From contig OZ241346.1 of the NCBI GenBank assembly GCA_965199875.1, forward strand, positions 868,001 to 932,000: 64,000 nucleotides of DNA, read 5' to 3'. Both the position numbers and the translations under genes were made by a program. Positions 49,006 through 57,805 of this stretch are shown here, piece after piece. The notes beneath the pieces are model-generated. The model was given only the letters and a program-made list of their open reading frames with translations, did not search any database and had not been told where the DNA came from. The stretch is from VXYL01 sp965199875. GTDB lineage: Bacteria; Pseudomonadota; Gammaproteobacteria; Pseudomonadales; Azotimanducaceae. Each line of letters opens with the position of its first letter. The first letter of the stretch is position 1.

Positions 49006-49878
49006 TCAAGCGCGGGCGCGGAATGCGATGATGGACGCCTTCGGCAACGTCGGATTGCCGAAATACGCGATGCGACGGCCGTCGGCGCTCGATACCGCCA
49101 GCAGCGCTTCCCGGTCGCCCGACAGGTTGGCCACCTCGTCGCACTGCAAGCCCTTGGCCTCAAAGTAGCCGATCAGTCGCTCGCCCAGGTCGTAGAGATG
49201 CGTCGGCGACTGCGCGACGGCTGCCAGCCAGCGGTCCTCGCAGGTGGCGACGACGGCGCGAACGTGCGCTGGCAGCTTGCGCTCGCGTTGCAGGATGTCG
49301 AGCTTGCCCAGCTGCACGACTCCGGGGCCCACCTGAATGGCGGACTCGAACAGCCCAGGGTGGTATTCGTTGCGGCCAATGATGCCGAGTTCGCCGGCGC
49401 GAACGCCGACGATGCGCGTGTAGCCGTGGCGCGTCGGTTCCATCTTCACCTCGCCGTCGAGCTGCAAGAGACCCAGGGGCCGCACCGGATTGAAGACGTT
49501 GACGAAGCCGCTGCCCAACACCAGCGCGTGGCTGGCCAGCACGTCGACCGCGGCGACGCCCAGGCCAAGAATCGTCGCGCTGAACCAGGCACGAGGCAGA
49601 TGCGCGACGATCAGGCCGGCTTCGTCGTCCAGCGCCTCGAAGGCGAGATGCGCGTTGCCGCTCTGCTCGAGTGCCGCCAGCAGCTCGCCTTGGTCGATGC
49701 GGCGGTCGAAACGCGTCCCCGGGGCGACCGGCACGGCAACGACACCCGACGCCAGCGGCGCCTTGAAGCGCGGCGCCGGCTCGTCGGGGGCCTGGCCGCA
49801 CGCCGCAGCAGCCAGTGCCGCAGACGCGACAAGCACTCGGCGAAGGCCGCCAATATGGCCAATATGGCGGTGGCGCAC
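49006..49878 (-). CDS. exported protein, probable phosphodiester glycosidase (NAGPA/DUF2233-like)
   Basis: 290 residues with an N-terminal signal VLVASAALAAAAC that could be a lipoprotein signal with the Cys as anchor. The middle reads VLGSGFVNVFNPVRPLGLLQ, LDGEVKM, GELGIIGR and AIQVGPGVVQLGK. This resembles the DUF2233 order of substrate-loop and GP(G/M)VV motifs, but I call it tentatively. The start is GTG at 49878; another GTG about 14 codons later is possible. It diverges in content from neighbours and has no clear operon partner. Confidence 0.5.
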   Translation of the reverse strand: MRHRHIGHIGGLRRVLVASAALAAAACGQAPDEPAPRFKAPLASGVVAVPVAPGTRFDRRIDQGELLAALEQSGNAHLAFEALDDEAGLIVAHLPRAWFSATILGLGVAAVDVLASHALVLGSGFVNVFNPVRPLGLLQLDGEVKMEPTRHGYTRIVGVRAGELGIIGRNEYHPGLFESAIQVGPGVVQLGKLDILQRERKLPAHVRAVVATCEDRWLAAVAQSPTHLYDLGERLIGYFEAKGLQCDEVANLSGDREALLAVSSADGRRIAYFGNPTLPKASIIAFRARA

Positions 49879-49928
49879 CGTCGTCGCTTCGGCCGCGAAC
49901 GCTGCCGGCGGGCCGATCTACACTTGGC

Positions 49929-52151
49929 CTAGACCTTCACCGGCAGGCTGCGATAGCGCGTTCCGGTCGCTGCGAACAGCGCGTTCACCAGCGCCGGCGC
50001 CACCGGCGGCACGCCGGGCTCGCCAACGCCTGCCGGCAGTCGCCCCTGGCCGGGCACCAGTTCCACGCTGGTCGCCGGCGCTTCGGCCATGCGCAGCAGC
50101 GGATAGTCGTGGAAGTTGCTTTGCACCACGGCGCCTTCCTTCATGGCGATGTCGCCCTTCAGCGCCAACGACAAGCCGAACACCACGGCACCCTCCATCT
50201 GCGCCCGACAGGTGTCGGCGTTGACGTAGGTGCCGCAGTCGAGAACGACGTAGGCGTTGGACACTTTCGGTACGCCGTCGGCGACGCTGGCTTCGAGCAC
50301 CGTGGCCACGTAGGAGCGGAAGCTGTGATGCACGGCGAAGCCCAGCCCGACGCCCTCGGGCCTCGGCCGATCCCACTCCGACAGCGCCCTGACGCGCTCG
50401 ACGACGTGGCGCAGGCGGTCGATGTCCAGCTCGTGGCCTTCCAGCGGCTGCATCCCAGGCACCGCCAGCTTGCCGCCCCGCGGCAGAATCGCCAGGCGAT
50501 GCTCGATGGGGTCGCGGCCGGCGGCCGCAGCCATCTCGTCGGCGAAGACGTTGGCCGAGAAGGCGTGGAAGACGTTGCACACCGAGCGCAGCCAGCCGAC
50601 GCGAACGCCCGGGTGTACGCCGGCGGACTCCATGCGCTGGTTCTCCACCGCGTAGGGCAGGTTGGAGAAGCCCATCTCCAGCTCCCACTCGGCCGGCATC
50701 GACGCCTGGGCGGCGAAGACCGTGGTGATGGAGGGAAAGGCAGTGCGTTGCAGCCAGGCCGCGGGGTGGCCTTGTTCGTCGATCGCCGCGCGGTGGTACT
50801 GGGCGCTGGCGGCGTGGTAGTAGTCGTGGCGGATGTCGTCCTCGCGCAGCCACTGCACCCGCACTGGGCGTTTCAGGCGCTTGGAGAGCTCCACCGCTTC
50901 GAGGACGAAGTCGGGCTTGGACTTGCGCCCGAACGCGCCGCCGAGCAGGGTTGGCGTCACCGAGACCTTCTCCGGCGGATAGCCGAGCCACTGCGCCACC
51001 AGACCGCGCGCGCTTTGCGGATCCTGCACCGGCGCATGGACGGCGCAGTGGTCCGCCGTGACGTCCGCCACCGCCACCGGCGGTTCCATCGGCGCATGCG
51101 CCAGGAACGGCGTCTCGTAGGTGGCCGACAGTTCCGTGCCGCCGGCGGCGAACGCCGCGTCGATGTCGCCCTTCTCGGCGTTGGGCACGGGCGTTCCGGG
51201 CTGCGCGAGCGCCGCCCGCAAGGAAGCGCGCATGGCGTCGCTGTCGAAGGCGTGGTTCGGGCTTTCCGTCCATTCGACGTGCAGGCCGCGGGCGATGCGC
51301 ATGGCGGTGTGGGTGTCTTCGGCCACCACCGCGGCGCCGCCGAGGGGGGCGAACACCGGCCCGGCGCTCGGTGCCGGGTCGAGCGTTTCAATGCCGATCA
51401 AGCCCGGTTCGTTCTGCGGCGGATCGACGATCCCGGCGACGCCGCCGCCCAGCCACGGACAGCGCACGACCACCGCGGTGGCCATGTTCGGCAAGGCGAA
51501 GTCCGCGCCGAAGACGCCTTGGCCGCGAGCGATGTCGGCGGCGTCCACATGCACCACTTCCTTGCCGATGTAGCGATGCTCCGCGTCCGCCTTCAGCGGC
51601 GCGGCTTCGGGAACCGGCAGTTCGGCGGCTGCTCCCGCCAGTTCGCCGTAGCCCAAGGTCTGGCCGCTGGCCGCGTGGGCCACCTGATGGTTTTCCGCCG
51701 AAACCTCCGCCAGCGGCACCTGCCAGTGGTTGGCTGCCGCTTGGCGAAGCATCAGCCGGGCGGTGGCGCCGGCGCTGCGCAGGCGGTCGTAGTTGAGCAG
51801 GATGCTGCGCGAGCCGTCGGTGTTCTGATCGCCGTACTTGACGTCGCCATCGGCTTGATCGACCTGCACCCGGGACCAGTCCGCGTCAAGTTCGTCGGCC
51901 ACGACTTGCGCCAGCGCGGTGCGGATGCCCTGGCCCATCTCCGAGCGATGCGAGGTGATGCGCACGGTGCCGTCGGGTTCCAGCGCCAGAAACAGATTGG
52001 GCTGCAAGGTGCCGACGGCGGCCGGCTTCGGCTTCGGCGTCGGTGCGCACGCCGGCAGGCAGGCACCGAGCACGAAGGTGCCGGATACGCCCAGGAAGCC
52101 GCGGCGGGAGAGGCTGTGGGCGCTCGGCGAGAGATTGGCGATGGCGTTCAT
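49929..52151 (-). CDS. Tat-exported xanthine-dehydrogenase-family molybdenum subunit (IorB-like)
   Basis: 740 residues. A Tat signal, SRRGFLGVSGTFVLGACLPA, places it in the periplasm. The body matches isoquinoline 1-oxidoreductase beta subunit-type enzymes: SHRSEMGQGIRTALAQVVAD, PTLLGGAFGRKSKPDF, and the active-site end GVGEPGVPPVAPALVNALF with the catalytic Glu. It hydroxylates aldehydes or N-heterocycles in known members; the substrate here is unknown. It follows the 2Fe-2S subunit with a 4-base overlap. Synthesis of its cofactor would use moaCDE at 38,147-39,400. Confidence 0.88.
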   Translation of the reverse strand: MNAIANLSPSAHSLSRRGFLGVSGTFVLGACLPACAPTPKPKPAAVGTLQPNLFLALEPDGTVRITSHRSEMGQGIRTALAQVVADELDADWSRVQVDQADGDVKYGDQNTDGSRSILLNYDRLRSAGATARLMLRQAAANHWQVPLAEVSAENHQVAHAASGQTLGYGELAGAAAELPVPEAAPLKADAEHRYIGKEVVHVDAADIARGQGVFGADFALPNMATAVVVRCPWLGGGVAGIVDPPQNEPGLIGIETLDPAPSAGPVFAPLGGAAVVAEDTHTAMRIARGLHVEWTESPNHAFDSDAMRASLRAALAQPGTPVPNAEKGDIDAAFAAGGTELSATYETPFLAHAPMEPPVAVADVTADHCAVHAPVQDPQSARGLVAQWLGYPPEKVSVTPTLLGGAFGRKSKPDFVLEAVELSKRLKRPVRVQWLREDDIRHDYYHAASAQYHRAAIDEQGHPAAWLQRTAFPSITTVFAAQASMPAEWELEMGFSNLPYAVENQRMESAGVHPGVRVGWLRSVCNVFHAFSANVFADEMAAAAGRDPIEHRLAILPRGGKLAVPGMQPLEGHELDIDRLRHVVERVRALSEWDRPRPEGVGLGFAVHHSFRSYVATVLEASVADGVPKVSNAYVVLDCGTYVNADTCRAQMEGAVVFGLSLALKGDIAMKEGAVVQSNFHDYPLLRMAEAPATSVELVPGQGRLPAGVGEPGVPPVAPALVNALFAATGTRYRSLPVKV

Positions 52152-52621
52152 CGGGCGCTCTCCCCGGCGGCGCGGCGACGCGCCGCGGCGTGGATGCTGG
52201 CGCGGATGCGACCGTAGGTGCCGCAGCGGCAGAGGTTGCCGGACATGGCCGCGTCGATGTCCGCATCCGTCGGCGCAGCATTGCTGTCGAGCAGGGCGGC
52301 CGCGGACATCAGCTGGCCGGCCTGGCAGTAGCCGCACTGGGCGACGTTGTCTTCCACCCAGGCGCCGACCAGCTGCGGATGGCGATCTTCAAGGTCCTCG
52401 ATGGTGCCTATGGCGCTTTCGGCAAGCCCGGAGACCGGCAGCTGGCAGGAACGCACGGCGCTGCCGTCCACGTGTACGGTGCAGGCGCCGCAATAGCCGC
52501 CACCGCAGCCGTACTTGGTGCCGGTGAGACCGAGTTGATCCCTCAGCACCCACAAGAGCGGCGTGTCGGGCGGAACATCCACTTCGTGCTTGCGCCCGTT
52601 GACGTTGAGAGTTAGAGCCAT
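52148..52621 (-). CDS. 2Fe-2S subunit of xanthine-dehydrogenase-family enzyme (IorA-like)
   Basis: 157 residues carrying two 2Fe-2S clusters. The plant-ferredoxin-type site is KYGCGGGYCGACTVHVDG with a later Cys in VRSC. The second helical site is AQCGYCQAGQLMSAAALL and GNLCRCGTYGRI. It has no signal peptide of its own, so it probably rides with the Tat-exported large subunit. First gene of the pair. A cytochrome subunit for electron exit is not visible nearby. Confidence 0.92.
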   Translation of the reverse strand: MALTLNVNGRKHEVDVPPDTPLLWVLRDQLGLTGTKYGCGGGYCGACTVHVDGSAVRSCQLPVSGLAESAIGTIEDLEDRHPQLVGAWVEDNVAQCGYCQAGQLMSAAALLDSNAAPTDADIDAAMSGNLCRCGTYGRIRASIHAAARRRAAGESAR

Positions 52622-52751
52622 GGCGGGCCCCGTAGCCGAGACACCCGCACTCTACTTCGTCGCGCAGACTGCGGCAACAACGACCGTTTGGGATTTTGCA
52701 GACGATCGCTGCCGGATCCGTGGTGGACGCGCCCCTTGAACGGCGCAAGCA

Positions 52752-53327
52752 CTATGGGAGGCGGTTCGAGCCGGTTTGCGCAGACGGTCGCTGCCGTTCG
52801 GCTGCCGCTCGCCGGCGCAGGGTGGCGTATCGTTCTTCGATCTCCCAGCTTCTCAGCCATGCTTCCATGTAGGCTTCGTCCAGTTCGGGATCGCCCCTCA
52901 GGATCGAGACGATGTCCTCATCGTCCTGCCACCTGCTGGCGATGGTCTTGTGGATCAGGACGTCCTCCACCGCGAGAAAGCGAACGTCGCCAACGCCCTC
53001 CACCGGCCTCGCATCGGCCCGCGACAGCGCAACCCGCTGGTAGGCGTCCAGCACGCACATCACGTCGACGTGGCCGACGTTCGGATGGCTGGCCCTGATC
53101 AGCCAGTCGTTCTCCGCCCGGTAGCGCACGGTCCAGCCTTCGTTCGTCAAGTCGGTGGCGAGCGTCTCCATACGCTCCACGCTCAAGCTGGTCAGCACGT
53201 CGACATCCTTGGTGTTCCGCACTTCCTCGCGGTACAGGTTCGCCGCGTGCGCGCCGAGTACCGCCCAATCGACGCATCTCGGGGCGAGCAGCGCCCGGAT
53301 GGACTTCAGCACCTTGGCGGCGCTCAC
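52752..53327 (-). CDS. nucleotidyltransferase-fold protein, AbiEii/DUF6036-like
   Basis: 191 residues. The start DWAVLGAHAANLYREEVRNT and KDVDVLTS give the GHA-(R)-TxDxD core of MNT/AbiEii-type nucleotidyltransferases; HVDVMCVLDAYQR and EDVLIHKTIASR follow. Such proteins are often toxins or their mates. The upstream small gene overlaps it by four bases, the normal layout for a two-gene module. Whether it is a toxin is inference. Confidence 0.65.
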   Translation of the reverse strand: MSAAKVLKSIRALLAPRCVDWAVLGAHAANLYREEVRNTKDVDVLTSLSVERMETLATDLTNEGWTVRYRAENDWLIRASHPNVGHVDVMCVLDAYQRVALSRADARPVEGVGDVRFLAVEDVLIHKTIASRWQDDEDIVSILRGDPELDEAYMEAWLRSWEIEERYATLRRRAAAERQRPSAQTGSNRLP

Positions 53328-53596
53328 GACTTCCTCTCGGCCCTCCGGGTACCCCTGTCCCTCTTGGCCACAAGGAAGTCGTGGACGCGAAGGTGTTCTT
53401 CAAGGTCGCCGTCGCCTTGCTCCAAAGCCGGATTGAGCTTGCGGGCGAACTCCCACATGTCGTCAACGTCGGCGAAGGCGTCGTCCGGCGAACGCGGCAG
53501 TTCGTCCACGAATTTCGGCACGTTGGCTTCGGCGGTCGCCCACCGCAGCCGGAAGCGTTCCGCCTTCGTCGCAGGCTTGTTTGCGGGCGTCTCCAT
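53324..53596 (-). CDS. Small acidic protein upstream of the nucleotidyltransferase, possible antitoxin
   Basis: 90 residues from ATG (METPANKPATKAERFRLRWA), with DELPRSPDDAFADVDDMWEF and a basic tail KRDRGTRRAERKS. A TTG eight codons upstream is an alternative. I recognise no domain. Four-base overlap with the downstream nucleotidyltransferase suggests co-translation and a possible antitoxin role. Confidence 0.5.
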   Translation of the reverse strand: METPANKPATKAERFRLRWATAEANVPKFVDELPRSPDDAFADVDDMWEFARKLNPALEQGDGDLEEHLRVHDFLVAKRDRGTRRAERKS

Positions 53597-53797
53597 GAGG
53601 GCAGCATCATACGCCGCCAAGCGACCGCATGGCTTGGTGGAGCTGCTTGGGCTACTTGGATAGTGGGGCCCGCCCTACTATGGGCGAGGATGTCGCAAAC
53701 GCGCCTAGCCTGCTTGAGAGGCGAAGATGTTCACAAACGAGTCGGACTTGCGAAAGGCACGAAGTTGCCGAACTCGAACGCGCCCCGCAGGGTGCGC

Positions 53798-54079
53798 CTA
53801 GACGACCAGCACGCGGCTGGCGGCGATGCTTGGCGAACGGGGCGCCCGCTGGGCGCTGCCGCCGTCGATTCGGCAGCGCCGGTGGGTGGTTTGGCTGGCT
53901 TCGTCGGTCAGTTCGTCTTCGCGAACGATCACCTTGCCGTCTTCCAAGCCGCCGTAGCAGCGCTTGAAGAGCTTGGCGGGCACTTCGGCGGCAGCGGAAG
54001 CGTCGGCGGGCGCTTCGCCGAGGGCGGGTTGCGCGCCGAGGGCAACCGCCCAGCACAAGGACAGAACCACCAGTTTCAT
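53798..54079 (-). CDS. Small exported hypothetical protein
   Basis: 93 residues with a good signal peptide (MKLVVLSLCWAVALGAQPAL then GEA). The mature part contains AKLFKRCYGGLEDGKVIVRE and DEASQTTHRRCRIDGGSAQR with two cysteines. No family recognised and no strong ribosome site, so the call rests on the signal peptide and frame only. Confidence 0.4.
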   Translation of the reverse strand: MKLVVLSLCWAVALGAQPALGEAPADASAAAEVPAKLFKRCYGGLEDGKVIVREDELTDEASQTTHRRCRIDGGSAQRAPRSPSIAASRVLVV

Positions 54080-54211
54080 GGGCGGGAGCTTGCGAGCGCC
54101 ATGTGACGGTTGCGTGAACAATCCGCGCGCTTCTTGGCGCGTTCGCGCGGCGACTTGGAGGCGAAACCCGCCTGCGAGGATTTTTCTTCCTAAGGGGGTT
54201 GCATCCAATGC

Positions 54212-54226
54212 AGGATTAATTATCCT
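54212..54226. promoter_or_regulatory. Short AT-rich dyad before a lipoprotein-like gene
   Basis: AGGATTAATTATCCT has 5-bp arms around TAATT in otherwise GC-rich DNA, 33 bases before the next start. It may be an operator or part of a promoter. Confidence 0.3.
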
Positions 54227-54258
54227 AATGGTTGAAATGGACTTCTAGGAGAACGAAC

Positions 54259-54588
54259 GTGGGCTACTTGATGAAGCTCCTTGCCGTGCCGACGGTACTG
54301 GCCGGCCTTGGTTGCGCCATGACGGGCGTGCAGTCCGAGGTTCCGCAGCCGACGCATCGCTGGATCGCGGTGGAAGACGTCTCCCGCGCCAAGTACAAGC
54401 TCGACAACAATACCTGCATCGAGCAGTCCGCCGTGCAGTTCCACCCGCGCCAGGCCGAAGCGGCCTCGGACGGCGCCAAGCCGTCCGGCAACACGGCCGA
54501 GCGCCGGTATCTGCACAAGGGCGAGCCGGAGTTCGCCCGCTACGAGCGCTGCATGAACCAGCGCGGCTACAACCTGGCGAGCTACTGA
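54259..54588 (+). CDS. Small exported or lipid-anchored hypothetical protein
   Basis: 109 residues from a GTG preceded by CTAGGAGAACG. The N-terminus MKLLAVPTVLAGLGCAMTGV looks like a signal with a possible lipobox Cys. The mature part has YKLDNNTCIEQSAVQFHPR and ARYERCMNQRGYNLASY, a Cys pair typical of small uncharacterised proteobacterial proteins. Function unknown. Isolated between two minus-strand genes. Confidence 0.6.
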   Translation: MGYLMKLLAVPTVLAGLGCAMTGVQSEVPQPTHRWIAVEDVSRAKYKLDNNTCIEQSAVQFHPRQAEAASDGAKPSGNTAERRYLHKGEPEFARYERCMNQRGYNLASY

Positions 54589-54636
54589 TCGCCTTCCATC
54601 AATCAAGCCAAGTCGGGCCAAGCCCCCGGCCTGGCT

Positions 54637-55404
54637 TCACCCATCCAACGCCCGCAGCATCCGCTTGAGGGCGAAGTGGCGGTAGCTGCCGAGGGCCAGC
54701 TGCCACACCTCTTCCCAGTCCACATGGTCTTCGATGTCCAAGTCGATCCAGCCGCGGTGGCCGATGTAGCGCGGAACAAGGAACCGGGGATCGTCGCTGA
54801 GGGTGGCCTGCAACTCCGCGCCAACCCAGAACTCCAGATTCATGCGCCGACGCTGGCGGTACGCCACCAGAAACGTCTTCTTGCCGGCCTTGAAGGCCGG
54901 GGTGCCGAACTGGGTGGCCTCCGTCACCTCGGGCAACTGCGAACACATGGAACGAATGCGCTCGAGTTTGCGTTGCGCGGCAGGTGCCGAGAGGGGATCG
55001 AACTCTTCGGGGTCGATGGTCTCCGTCGGCGGCTCGATGGCCGCGGGTTCCGCCAGCTGCGCCGTCAGCCGTGCCGGGGCGACGTGCCGATACGCTTCCT
55101 GCACCCGCGTCGCAATCGCCAGCCAGTCGTTGCCGCGGTCCAGATGAACGCCCAGCCAGCCCTTGGGTCCGACGTAGGGCGGAACGAAGTAGAACTTCGG
55201 CTGGCTCTCCACGTGGAACTGCTGCGCGCCCGGCGGCGCGTGGGTCCAAAGCGCAATGCGACCGTCGCCGTGGTGGTTGACCGCCATGCTGGCGAAGGTC
55301 TTGCCGGCCACTTTGAAGTCCGGCATGCCATGCCCGCGGCGCTCCTCGGCCTCGGCGAGGCCAAGACAGATTTCCCGCACCGCGGCTTTGATGTCCTTGC
55401 CCAT
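54637..55404 (-). CDS. Protein with two tandem MmcQ/YjbR-like domains
   Basis: 255 residues. Each half has the CyaY-like YjbR fold: first MPDFKVAGKTFASM, LWTHAPPG, GWLGVHLDRGNDW; second GTPAFKAGKKTFLV, GHRGWIDLDIEDHVDWEEVW and a short C-terminal helix. Single-domain YjbR proteins are about 120 residues, so this is an internal duplication or fusion. DNA binding has been suggested for the family; function here is unknown. Confidence 0.75.
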   Translation of the reverse strand: MGKDIKAAVREICLGLAEAEERRGHGMPDFKVAGKTFASMAVNHHGDGRIALWTHAPPGAQQFHVESQPKFYFVPPYVGPKGWLGVHLDRGNDWLAIATRVQEAYRHVAPARLTAQLAEPAAIEPPTETIDPEEFDPLSAPAAQRKLERIRSMCSQLPEVTEATQFGTPAFKAGKKTFLVAYRQRRRMNLEFWVGAELQATLSDDPRFLVPRYIGHRGWIDLDIEDHVDWEEVWQLALGSYRHFALKRMLRALDG

Positions 55405-55462
55405 GGACTTCTCGCCTGCTAGCCCCTAGGCTGACGGCGAACCCGGTCCTCCGACCCAGCCG

Positions 55463-56515
55463 TCAAGCGGCATTGGGAAAGTGCTGCTCCGCGGTGGCCG
55501 CAGCGACGAAGTTCTCCTTGAGAATGGCGTAGTCCTGGATGTCGGCGTTGACGACGTCCATGCCGTGCGCCAGCACGTAGGCGTAGCTGCGCTGGAAGTC
55601 CGACAAGCCGCTTTCCAGGTAGGTCTTGTCGTAGAAGCGATTGAAGGCCGTGCGATCGCCGCCTCCGGCCCACCAGCGGCCGGCCAGCAGGCGCCCGACC
55701 TTCATGCCCACCAAGGCGATGCCAGCCTCCCGCGCCTTGCCGAACAGGGGTGCCAGATGCGCCATGTCCTGGGTGCCGGAGAGGATGGAGCGGTTGTTCC
55801 AGTCGTACCAGCCAGCCGGCGTGACGGCGATCATGGCAAGGTCGTACCAGCCGGTCTCGATGGCCGCTTCCAGCACCTGCTGGGCGTTTTCGTGGGTGGA
55901 AAGGCCAAGATAGCTCACCTTGCCCGCCGCCTTCGCATCGTCGAAGGCGCGGCGCATCTCTTCGGCCCGCACCACGCCGGGGTTGTTGGCGGCCATCTGG
56001 TAGTAGGCGTCCACATGCTCGGTATCGAGTTCGCGCAGGCTCTGCTCCATGAACATCGTCCAGCTTCGCGCCGCCTCGGCCGCCACCTGCACGGTCACCT
56101 CCGCACCGGCCTCTACCTGCACCGGCGCTTTGGAAATCAGAAAGATGTCGTCCCGATGCGCCTTGGCGAAGGCCGCCAGGTTGCGCTCGGCGTTCTTGTA
56201 GTAGCCGCTGTAGCCGACGTCGAAGACGTTGACGCCATGCTCCAATGCGGTGTTGAGCAGCGCGTCGTTGGGGTCCGACGACAGCGCCGCGCCGCAGCCG
56301 TAGACCAGACGGCTGGCGCGAAAGCCGGTGCGCCCCAAGGTGCGGTAGGCCATGCTCGGCCAGGCCTCGGCGCCCGGCAGTTTGTCGGCCGCCTCTTGCG
56401 CCGCTGCCGTGGCGGCGCGGACGTCTCTGGTTTGCAGCAGCACCTGGCTGCCGATGCCAGCCATGGTGAGCAGCTCGATGAACGAGCGGCGGCTCGTTCG
56501 CTTCAGTGGCGTCAT
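55463..56515 (-). CDS. Aldo/keto reductase with Tat signal, catalytic His apparently missing
   Basis: 350 residues. A twin-arginine signal, KRTSRRSFIELLTMAGIGSQ, predicts export in folded form. The barrel shows MAYRTLGRTGFRASRLVYGC, VNVFDVGYSGYYKNAERN (Asp and Tyr of the usual tetrad) and DIFLISKAP (Lys). The fourth residue, His, is normally in a Y-Q-x-H context; here it reads DAYYQMAANN, without His. It may use another chemistry or substrate, as in atypical AKRs. Confidence 0.8.
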   Translation of the reverse strand: MTPLKRTSRRSFIELLTMAGIGSQVLLQTRDVRAATAAAQEAADKLPGAEAWPSMAYRTLGRTGFRASRLVYGCGAALSSDPNDALLNTALEHGVNVFDVGYSGYYKNAERNLAAFAKAHRDDIFLISKAPVQVEAGAEVTVQVAAEAARSWTMFMEQSLRELDTEHVDAYYQMAANNPGVVRAEEMRRAFDDAKAAGKVSYLGLSTHENAQQVLEAAIETGWYDLAMIAVTPAGWYDWNNRSILSGTQDMAHLAPLFGKAREAGIALVGMKVGRLLAGRWWAGGGDRTAFNRFYDKTYLESGLSDFQRSYAYVLAHGMDVVNADIQDYAILKENFVAAATAEQHFPNAA

Positions 56516-56737
56516 GACGATTCCTCCCCGTCGCTAGTGGTTCGATTCCGAATCAACGTGGCAAACGGCACGTTCCGTCTGTTGTCGTTCGGCACACGCT
56601 ACTTGAGGATGTGCCGCCCCGCAAGGCCACCGTGTCCAGGTGTCCAGGTCGAGCGACGAACCCGCCCCACCGGAACGCAAGTTGCTCTGGAAGCTGCGCA
56701 CCGGCTCGAACCACGAATCCGCATAGACTGCCGGCGT

Positions 56738-57805
56738 TCACGCGGTTTGCAGGTTCACCATGCCGCCTTCGCCGTCGCCGCGGGCCGCGAGGGCGCGGCG
56801 CGGGTCCAGGGCGTCGCGCACCGCTTCGCCGACGAAGATCAGCAGCGTCAACAGCAGCGCCAAGGTGATGAACACCGAGATGCCCAGCCAAGGCGCGTGC
56901 AGGTTGGCCTTGGCGCCGGAGAGCAGGCGACCGAACGACGGCGCGTCGAGGGGCAGTCCGAAGCCGAGGAAGTCGAGCGCGGTCAGCGAAGTGATGGAAC
57001 CGTTGAGGATGAACGGCAGGTAGGTGAGCGTCGCCACCGCCGCATTCGGCAGCACGTGGCGGCGCAGAATGGTGCGGTCGGCCACGCCGAGCGCCTTGGC
57101 GGCGCGCACGAACTCGAAGTTGCGCGCCCGCAGGAACTCAGCCCGCACCACGCCCACCAGCGCCATCCAGCTGAACAGCGAGAGAATGAGCAGCAGCCAG
57201 TAGACGTTGGGTTCGACGATGCTGGCCAGAATGATCAGCACGAACAGAATCGGCAGGCCGGTCTGGATCTCCACCAGCCGCTGGCCCAGCAGATCCACCA
57301 GGCCGCCGAAATAGCCCTGGGTGGCGCCCACCGTGATGCCGATGGCGGAACTCACCAGGGTCAGCGCCAGGCCGAACAGCAGCGACAGGCGAAAGGCGTA
57401 GAGCAGCTTGGCGAAGACGTCCGTGGCGCCGCCATCGGTGCCGAGGAAGTGTCTGGCGTCCGGCGGCGACGGCGTGATCGCGTAGCTGTAGTCGATGGTG
57501 TCGTGGGAGTAGCGCAGCGGCGGCCACAGCGCCCAGCCGTCCGCCTCGATCAGCTCCATCACGTAGGGATCGCGGTACTCGGCTTCGGTTTCCAGCACGC
57601 CGCCCAGGCGGGTTTCCGGATAGGCGAAGAGGATGGGGAAGTGCAGTTCGCCCTTGAGGGAGAAGGCGATGGGCTTGTCGTTGGCGATCAGCTCCGCCAT
57701 CAGCGACAGCGCGAACAGCGCGCAGATCAGCCAGAACGAGACGTAGCCGCGGCGGTTCGCCTTGAACAGCTCCAAGCGCCGCTGGTTCACCGGGCTGAGT
57801 TTCAA
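56738..57805 (-). CDS. yejE: ABC transporter permease YejE
   Basis: 355 residues from a TTG overlapping the yejB stop. The extended N-terminal domain is typical of YejE, with SLKGELHFPILFAYPETRLG and YSYAITPSPPDARHFLGTD. The permease core has the EAA loop FVRAAKALGVADRTILRRHV. Six membrane segments. With YejA, YejB and an ATPase YejF it imports peptide-like substrates, including microcin C in E. coli. The yejF gene is not downstream; the next gene is an aldo/keto reductase. Confidence 0.93.
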   Translation of the reverse strand: MKLSPVNQRRLELFKANRRGYVSFWLICALFALSLMAELIANDKPIAFSLKGELHFPILFAYPETRLGGVLETEAEYRDPYVMELIEADGWALWPPLRYSHDTIDYSYAITPSPPDARHFLGTDGGATDVFAKLLYAFRLSLLFGLALTLVSSAIGITVGATQGYFGGLVDLLGQRLVEIQTGLPILFVLIILASIVEPNVYWLLLILSLFSWMALVGVVRAEFLRARNFEFVRAAKALGVADRTILRRHVLPNAAVATLTYLPFILNGSITSLTALDFLGFGLPLDAPSFGRLLSGAKANLHAPWLGISVFITLALLLTLLIFVGEAVRDALDPRRALAARGDGEGGMVNLQTA

